From positions 24,156,026 to 24,220,025 of the forward strand of contig CM036254.1 in assembly GCA_020698575.1 (NCBI GenBank): DNA of 64,000 bases, read 5' to 3'. A program made the translations under genes and the position numbers. The notes under the pieces are model-generated. The model was not told the origin of the DNA and ran no database searches. It was given only the letters and a program-made list of their open reading frames with translations. This DNA comes from Bostrychus sinensis (Eukaryota > Chordata > Actinopteri > Gobiiformes > Eleotridae). Shown in pieces: positions 58,065 to 64,000 of the stretch (its first letter is position 1; each line of letters opens with the position of its first letter).

Positions 58065-59640
58065 TGAATTAGATAAGAAAACATAATATGCAATGTAAAA
58101 AGTGGATCCAAAGAAAAACTGGCCAGTATGGCACCTGTCAGTTAAGCAGTGCAGATGTTCAAATGGCTTTGTTGTTTTGTCCAACTGGCAAACTGCTCAA
58201 AATATATTTCATTCTCAAAACCAGGGAGCTTATAAAATCCCGCCTAGTCTCACTGGACAAAGGCAGCAAACGGTTAGCTGCTGATTAGCTCATTTCAGTG
58301 CATTTTACATTAGCATAGCAGCAGGGGGTCACTTAATGACCGCAGAGTACTTCAAGCCCCACCGTCACCTTTAGTGAACTCCACAGTATTAGCACATATC
58401 TCACCATTAACACTGAATATTGGAGAAGCTTTCTGATGAGTGACTATTTCAATGATTTCTATAGGGTTTGACAGTTAATCAATAGGTTCATCTAAGACAC
58501 TGATTGCTGGCTATTAACTTGTCACTTCCTGTCGCTTTCTCTACCCCCTTGGATCTAAGCAGTGGCACAGGAGGGATTAAAGAAAGGGAGAAAAAAAGGC
58601 TGGAAATGAATTGGGACAATGACAGTTTGATGGATTCCACAGAGGAAGGGCATTGAGTCTGTTTTGATGTAAAAATAAATTGGGGGATTGTAAATAGACT
58701 GTACGCTGTACGAGGAAAGCAGTGAAATAGAGAAACAGTAGGGGGTGTTTTGTGCCACTCTTGAAAAATGCTTCTTCTCTCAATCCTTTATATGTGGCCA
58801 ACCTGTCAGGGCTAGTGTTATCTGATGGCTTTACTGGTTGAGGTAGAGATGGGAGGAAAGCAAAGCTGAAAAAAACAGACTCCATTCATATAGGCCAGTG
58901 CAAGAAAAAAGTGGTTAGTGGCTCTTTTCAGGATGAATGGAACCATTTTCCTTCTCCTGGTTATAAAAAGGGGGCTTCGTCACTAAAAATAAAGTTTTTT
59001 TTTCTTACCCTGAGAGCACTTGAACCAATGCAGCAGACAGCTTGAGGCAGTGGGGGACCAGCGACAGGGGGCCAGTGTTCGGCTCTCCCAGGATAGAAAC
59101 ACAGAGAACAGTTATACCCATAACATATTTATATCGAGGGTTGGGAGGAGTATCTGAGTATACTTTTAAGTATGCTTTGTTGATTTTGCATCCATCAAAA
59201 ATTAACTGCTTCTGTCATGGTGAAAACAAGCTTCTACTTGAATTGAATTTTGAACATACATGGAATTAATCAAATTTATGGTGTCATAAATTATAAATAA
59301 AGACAAGGTACCAGCCATAAAAAACATTATCTGAGGCCTTGTTTGGCCTCTTGGCCAGGCTTTAGACAAGCCATAAGGCAGTGAGCCTTCTTAAGCTAAT
59401 TTATTGATCTTTATTGATGTATTGATTAATTAATGTCCTTCTGTTCTTTTAAATGTTTTTGTTTTGTAAATTAAGACGGTTACATGCTCACAATTCTACA
59501 ATATTTTCTTAAAAAGACTGAGATTTACATCCAATATTAAGTCCAAGAACAGGGTGCAAATTCATATTCATTTTTGTTGTCGTTGTTGTTATTTTTTTTA
59601 ACCTCAATGAAACATGTGAATGCATCTCTATTGGAAAATA
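58065..59640. other. fgfr2 5' flank, no gene recognised
   Basis: A mixed AT-rich flank. 'gggttgggaggagtatctg' near 59140 resembles an AGT-element terminus fragment. No exon found. Confidence 0.4.
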
Positions 59641-59689
59641 TTGTCTAAGTACAATCGTGCCCATTACATTACGCCGTTTCTCTTACATC

Positions 59690-59960
59690 TCAATGATAAA
59701 CGCTTTTCTGGGGACACTTGTTGGACCCGCTGCGTGTCTCGGTCGCTGGGGGGCGTGCTTACTGCGGTGTCCCGGGCCGTGAACTGGAGCAGGGCGCCGG
59801 GGCCCTCGCCTCGGTGCACGGGGTAAACGAGTGGAGCGCGGGCCAAGCAGCGCTGCAGTTTGATGGGCGGAGGAAGACAGTTCGGCCAGGAAGCGGCTCG
59901 AATTACAACTGGGGGTGCTCAGGGGGGAATGACACCCACTGAAGTGAAGGAGGAGGGCAG
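59690..59960 (+). promoter_or_regulatory. fgfr2: CpG-rich promoter region of fgfr2
   Basis: An abrupt switch from AT-rich flank to CpG-dense DNA that continues through the first exon, typical of a vertebrate CpG-island promoter. A GC box GGGCGG lies at 59865-59870. No convincing TATA box. The start site cannot be fixed from sequence, and the promoter is placed here because the spliced 5' exon follows directly. Confidence 0.6.
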
Positions 59961-60485
59961 TGTGTGGAGACGTAAGGAGGAGAAAAAAAACTAGTAAACC
60001 TGACAAAGCGTCTGAGAAACAGTACGAGGGCTGGCGGTGGAAGAGACGCACGAAAAGACGGTCGTGTAGTGAGGGCAGTGCACATCGGAGGATTTTATGA
60101 CACTTTACATTGGACAGCTACGCGGTTTTTCCCTCCTTCTCACAGTCTGCAGACTCTGCGCTGTTTGACAAGTGAAGACGGGGCATGTAGCAGAAACTTG
60201 GAGACGAGGAGGAAAGTTTCGGGAGAACAGCGCTGCGAGATTTTCCGAATTGTTTTCGAAGGATAACGCGTGAAAAGTCGGATTTCTTTGCGAGTTTGGA
60301 TTATACCTATGTACACGTTGGTTACGGCTGGCGGAGGAGTTGTAAAGCTGAAACGGCAGCGCGTCTTTGAGATTTTTGGTGCATTGTGGAGTTGGAGCAT
60401 TCCTCTGTGTGGATTCAGTCCATGCTCTCTCCTCCCTTATCTGTGCATGCCAAAACAGATACCTCCACGACTTTAGCTCTTACAA
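59960..60485 (+). other. fgfr2: fgfr2 exon 1 (5' UTR), start approximate
   Basis: CpG-rich sequence that ends at a perfect GTAAGT donor (60486-60491), upstream of the coding exon at 62535. This matches the known architecture of FGFR2, with a non-coding first exon. It contains several upstream ORFs: 60097-60168, an ATG-TAG start-stop at 60185-60190, 60309-60476, and one starting at 60422 that crosses the splice junction and stops at 62558-62560. The 5' limit is a guess. Transcript data would settle it. Confidence 0.6.
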
Positions 60486-60889
60486 GTAAGTACCCCAAAA
60501 CTCAGCTCACTTATTTATGCTTGCCTAAACGTTGTTGAATAACTTTTACGCAAAATGCCCTCTTCTCTGTCGCTTTTTTTTGTTGCGCAAAACGTTGTTT
60601 GGTCCATTCAAATAAAAGAGTTTTCCACGGTGACTTTCTGAAGCAGCCTGAAGTTAAGTGAACTTTAGCGAGGCATGCCAAATAAGTTAGCCCATTTGAA
60701 AACTTAACTGAACACAAGTACTGACAAGTATATTTTACCGCGCGTGTATTAATTCTGGTTAGTAAAATGAATGGTGTTGACTCTGTGAGAGGAGCCACGC
60801 TGCACCTTGCATCATCACTTTAGACCCCATTAAAAAGTGTCCTGGTTATTTATTACTTGGCTTAATTTTCTACATTGCATTTACGGTGC

Positions 60890-61095
60890 CAATTATCCCG
60901 TGACCGCACTTGTTTTTTCCACTGCTTGGTGCCCGAGCCCTAAATCACTAAGCGCCTCCAAATGAGCCCCCATTGTCAGAGGGAGCCAAGTGATTTGAAT
61001 TTCAATAGGAATGTAATCAGTGCCAAAGAAAATTCATTCAGTGGCTGTTTTTAAATGAAAGTTGCGGTCCGAGTGTGGAGCGGGATAAACCTCGT
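60890..61095. promoter_or_regulatory. candidate intronic enhancer of fgfr2
   Basis: Complex, repeat-free sequence just inside intron 1 with 'cccccattgtcagagg', 'tgatttgaatttcaatagg' and 'aggaatgtaatcagtgcc' (SOX-, TEAD- and homeodomain-like cores). Strong texture of conserved non-coding DNA, untested. Confidence 0.35.
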
Positions 61096-61539
61096 GTGTC
61101 TGTCCCGCTGTCACGACACAGAACGGCACTGCGGACACATCTGCAAAGGTTTTAATGATTTAAGTTTGATTTCTGAGTCTATCATCTGTTTCCATCGCGT
61201 CAGTTTATATTGAATTCATTCAGTTGTGCACAATCTGGTTAATGTGCTCACAGCTATGCCATAACTAGGAGCACTTTTGGTGGGTTAGAGAGAGTTGGAG
61301 AATCTGTTTTTTGGTCTGTAAGTGAATTTGGCACATTTGTTTTTGTTGCATGTATAGTTGCAAACATTATGACATAAGAGTAATTTTGAATTGCTTTTTT
61401 TGCACGTCTTACTCATCTATTAACATTTTTGAGGCATTTTCTTCCAACAAGTCTCTGCATTTTGCTTTTCCTTTCCTCCCATGCGATGGGTAAATTATTC
61501 AAACTGTGTAAAAAAAGGCGTATGTTTTAAGTAGTTCCT

Positions 61540-61870
61540 CTCGTAGTCACAGCCTGTTACATGTGCGTCTGCGGGTTGCACAAATCGATATCTCCAGCTG
61601 GAGCGAGAAGGAGCTCAGGGAAGCGTGACTTCACCAAACCTCTGGAGACTCTGGTGCGCGCTTGTACCGCAGATGTCTGGCTACACTCGCAGGCGTGAGT
61701 GGCCCAAAACATTACGATATTGCGTTTCAACGACAACCTTAAGCCTTTTAGAATCAAATAAAGTGAATACAAGCGGTGACCCCTTTTGGATATAGGTGGC
61801 ATTAAGACAGAGAGGAGGCGCGGCGTGGCAACAGGTCTGGTGCATCTGTTGCGTACGGGATAAAACGATT
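61540..61870. promoter_or_regulatory. second CpG-rich block in fgfr2 intron 1
   Basis: CpG density rises again, including 'gtgcgcgcttgtaccgcag' and 'ggcgcggcgtggcaacagg'. It may be an alternative first exon/promoter or a methylation-free regulatory element. No protein-coding frame is supported. Confidence 0.3.
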
Positions 61871-62534
61871 TCCAAATAAGAGACAACACATTTGCATTCT
61901 TGTTGGCGCATTGCAAGGCTCTGCTTCAAAACTGATTTACTGTACCCGTTTTACCACATTTCCATATAAAAAGCCATCATCTTTGAAGCTATGACTCACA
62001 CAGACATCAGACTGGTTACTGCGTAAATGAGTGCTTTAGAGCTGCAATGCCGGGCTAATTAGTTTGTCTAAAGACTAACTAGTGCGCTGCCTACAAATAT
62101 GGCTGAAAAGGCAGGACTAGATCTGTTACTACTAGTGCCTCAGTGCCTCGGTATTTCTGTGGCACAGCTTGTTTGACAGCATTTTGCAACACTGCCTCTA
62201 TCACTATGGCGTTGTTGATTTAGGCTAATTCACTGGGTAGAGACCTAAAAAGTGGGTTGTCAAAGATTTCATGAATTCAAAAGTCAGAGGCAAAACACTA
62301 AAAGGCAAAAATAGCATGATGTGAATGATCAAAATCGCATTAAATTACGGTGAGTTGAAGACAAAAACACTACAAAATCCTATACAAAATGGCCATAGAA
62401 ACTGATTTTAAGGTCTCTATAAAAAGGAGGCCAATGCACTGTGTCCAATACAATCTGACCCTTCACACTTGAATCTATACAATTTATTGACTTTTTTTTG
62501 TTACTCAAGGACTAATTTTTTCATCCTTTTTTAG

Positions 62535-62688
62535 GTGATTGGCTGAATTCCAGTGAGTGACAGGCCGGCCCTCCAGCAGTTGATGGTTTGCCGGACGGCC
62601 TCAGATGGGATCAGTGTCCAGGGGGAGGTGGTGCTGCTGGAGAAGGGGGGTATGGGGCTCATCGTCGCTGGCCAGCCCCTCTAACGGG
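62535..62688 (+). other. fgfr2: fgfr2 exon 2, 5' UTR part
   Basis: Begins after the TTTTTTAG acceptor. Carries an upstream ORF at 62583-62684 that stops four bases before the main ATG, and an ATG at 62605 in frame with the receptor ORF. Confidence 0.7.
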
Positions 62689-62797
62689 ATGGCCCGGCTG
62701 CTGTCTGCTGTGGTTCTGCTGTCTCTGCTATCGGTCAGCGTGGCCCGGCCGCCCCTCACTGCTGCTAAGGACGAGGAGGCCACGGAGGAGCCCGAAG
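62689..62797 (+). CDS. fgfr2: fibroblast growth factor receptor 2, first coding exon (N-terminus)
   Basis: FGFR2 is a single-pass plasma-membrane receptor tyrosine kinase that binds FGFs with heparan sulfate. Only the N-terminal 36 codons plus one base are here. MARLLSAVVLLSLLSVSVA is a signal peptide (Arg, then a hydrophobic core), with predicted cleavage before RPPLTAAKDEEATEEPE. Human FGFR2 as I recall it has a signal ending ...LSLA, mature RPSFSLVEDTTLEPE, and a first coding exon of exactly 109 nt ending in GAG-CC-GAAG. This exon is also 109 nt, ends at phase 1, and has donor GAAG|GTAAGG. Start chosen because GGGATGG is a strong initiation context and length matches. An in-frame ATG at 62605 would add 28 residues before the signal. 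Downstream ate1 linkage supports the identity. Ig and kinase exons lie beyond the window. Confidence 0.9.
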
Positions 62798-64000
62798 GTA
62801 AGGCTCCTAACACCGTAATGGGCTAGGACGGGATGGGGATGAGGCTGAGGCTGAGGCTGGAGGGGTTGACTTTGGTTTAGCTCTCTGTAGATTGCAATGA
62901 TATACATGTTCTGTGCAACGTGCTGAAGTTAAAGATTCTGTCCACCCTGGAAATTCATTTAAATGTATAAATATCCATAATGTTTTATTCAAAGTCCTGG
63001 GAAATTCTAATTGCATGTCACCCATCATGTTTTCAAAATTGTGTCACTAAATGTCTGCGTCTTGTTTTTTTTTTTTTTTTTTTTTTTTAACTCAAATGGA
63101 TTTACATAAATCAAGCGCATGCTCTTATGTAAACTGATTATAGATTTGAGTTTTGATCCTTGGAGGCTGCTGTAGTTTGCTTAAACTCAAGCAGATATAA
63201 TAGAGAAATTAGGATATTTCCAGGTGATAGCTGCAAAAAGTTGAAAAGAAAAGAAAAGAAAACAAAACACATTATATGACTTTAATTGAGAAAATAGTTA
63301 TATGTACTGTCAAGAAGTGCTGGAGATGGGACAGGAAAGGATTTGTTTGAAAGACTAGGACTGCGGTGGTTTTAGTAGCATAGGAGTGCATACAGTAGAA
63401 GTCCTCAGTATAATGAGACGTGAAAATTTAAATAATTATTACATTTGGGGCTCTTGATGTTTGACTTTTGCACACAAGAATGAAAAATGATTAAAAATAT
63501 CTTTAGAACCTCATCTCAGTTTGTCAGGACGGCTCTTCTTTGTCCAATTGTAGCTGCAGTGATTCAGATTTGAAGTCATTTGAAGGTCCTGGAAATGTCC
63601 TGGAACGTGAATTTCAATGATTTTTATGTTTTACAACTGTAAAAGAATGCAAAAAAGTTACTGAAAAGATATGGCTCCAAAACTTTCTTCTCTCTCACAA
63701 CATGAACAACCTAAAAAAAACTTCATCTTGCATCTTTGTGTTTGTCCAACAGTGTGGCATGCACTTCTCACCTTTTTGTTTTACCTTGTTTGCTTGTGTC
63801 CGCAGCAGTTCTGAGTCCTAGAAGCAGGTTTGAGTGTGGGAGGACAGGCCTGAGCTGTGAAATGGGTGGGTCACTGTTTATACTGGCATGACGCTCATGC
63901 CCTTCCCCGGCTGGAAGCAAGCTGTGGGAGCAAACGAGAGAAAAACAACCATGTCTTTCAACTCTTCAAAGTCAATTATTTTAATAAGTCATTTTTTTTA
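62798..64000 (+). other. fgfr2: fgfr2 intron 2 (partial)
   Basis: Begins GTAAGG. Contains a poly(T) run at 63065-63088 and an AAAAG/AAAGA tract near 63241-63263. The next human-like exon (Ig domain I) was looked for and not found, so it should be past the window end. Confidence 0.7.
63065..63088. repeat. poly(T) tract
   Basis: Twenty-four consecutive thymines, directly visible. Confidence 0.95.

Larger units (their letters stand above)
60486..62534 (+). other. fgfr2: fgfr2 intron 1
   Basis: Donor GTAAGT at 60486 and acceptor TTTTTTAG ending at 62534 after a pyrimidine tract. Contains complex segments at 60890-61095 and 61540-61730 that may be regulatory. No repeat elements were recognised, in contrast to the intergenic region. 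Confidence 0.75.

Noticed and set aside
59683..60051. 122-codon minus-strand frame in the CpG island
   Set aside because: Low stop density in GC-rich DNA. No domain, and it is antisense to the promoter/5' exon.
62601..62813. Minus-strand 70-codon frame opposite fgfr2 exon 2
   Set aside because: Shadow of GC-rich coding sequence. The + strand has matching exon phase, signal peptide and splice sites.
63805..63890. Possible fgfr2 exon 3 after 'gtgtccgcag'
   Set aside because: The sequence after the acceptor-like site does not encode an Ig-domain start and meets stops in the required frame.

Overview
This window is vertebrate nuclear DNA, almost certainly from a teleost fish (species not identified). 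The support is spliced vertebrate genes with long AT-rich introns, dense short fish-type transposons and retroposon tails, and gene order. Two genes are recognised, both on the + strand and head to tail: the 3' end of ate1 (arginyl-tRNA--protein transferase 1) and the 5' end of fgfr2 (fibroblast growth factor receptor 2). ATE1 and FGFR2 are also neighbours, in the same order and orientation, on human 10q26, so this is a conserved linkage.

Layout. Positions 1-12521 are upstream intronic sequence of ate1 with no exon I could recognise. Positions 12522-12642 are the penultimate ate1 coding exon, 12643-22867 the last intron, and 22868-23046 the terminal coding exon with its stop. The 3' UTR probably runs to the polyadenylation signal at 24521, and it carries two short DNA transposons with clean target-site duplications. 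About 35 kb (24.5-59.6 kb) is intergenic, with no convincing protein-coding gene. It holds microsatellites, many non-autonomous transposons, and several complex, relatively GC-rich segments that may be cis-regulatory elements or unknown exons. A CpG-dense promoter and 5' exon of fgfr2 lies at about 59.7-60.485 kb and ends at a consensus donor. Intron 1 is 60486-62534. Exon 2 (62535-62797) carries the initiator ATG, the signal peptide and the first 36 codons plus one base. Its coding part is 109 nt, which matches the human exon as I recall it. The rest of the window is the start of intron 2.

The transposon load is the most structured part of the window. It includes a mariner/IS630-type element with a decayed transposase, interrupted by a MITE flanked by TTAA. 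There is a TTAA-flanked piggyBac-like MITE, an element with an 8-bp duplication, a 621-bp MITE with a 9-bp duplication (and a second, inverted copy 14 kb away), hAT-type MITEs, and at least five copies of a family with CAGAGGTGGAAAGTA-like ends and an internal AGT tract. The two genes act in unrelated processes: N-end-rule arginylation for ate1 and receptor tyrosine kinase signalling for fgfr2. Regulatory elements in the gap could serve either gene. No bacterial-type operon, CRISPR array, rRNA or functional tRNA gene is present.
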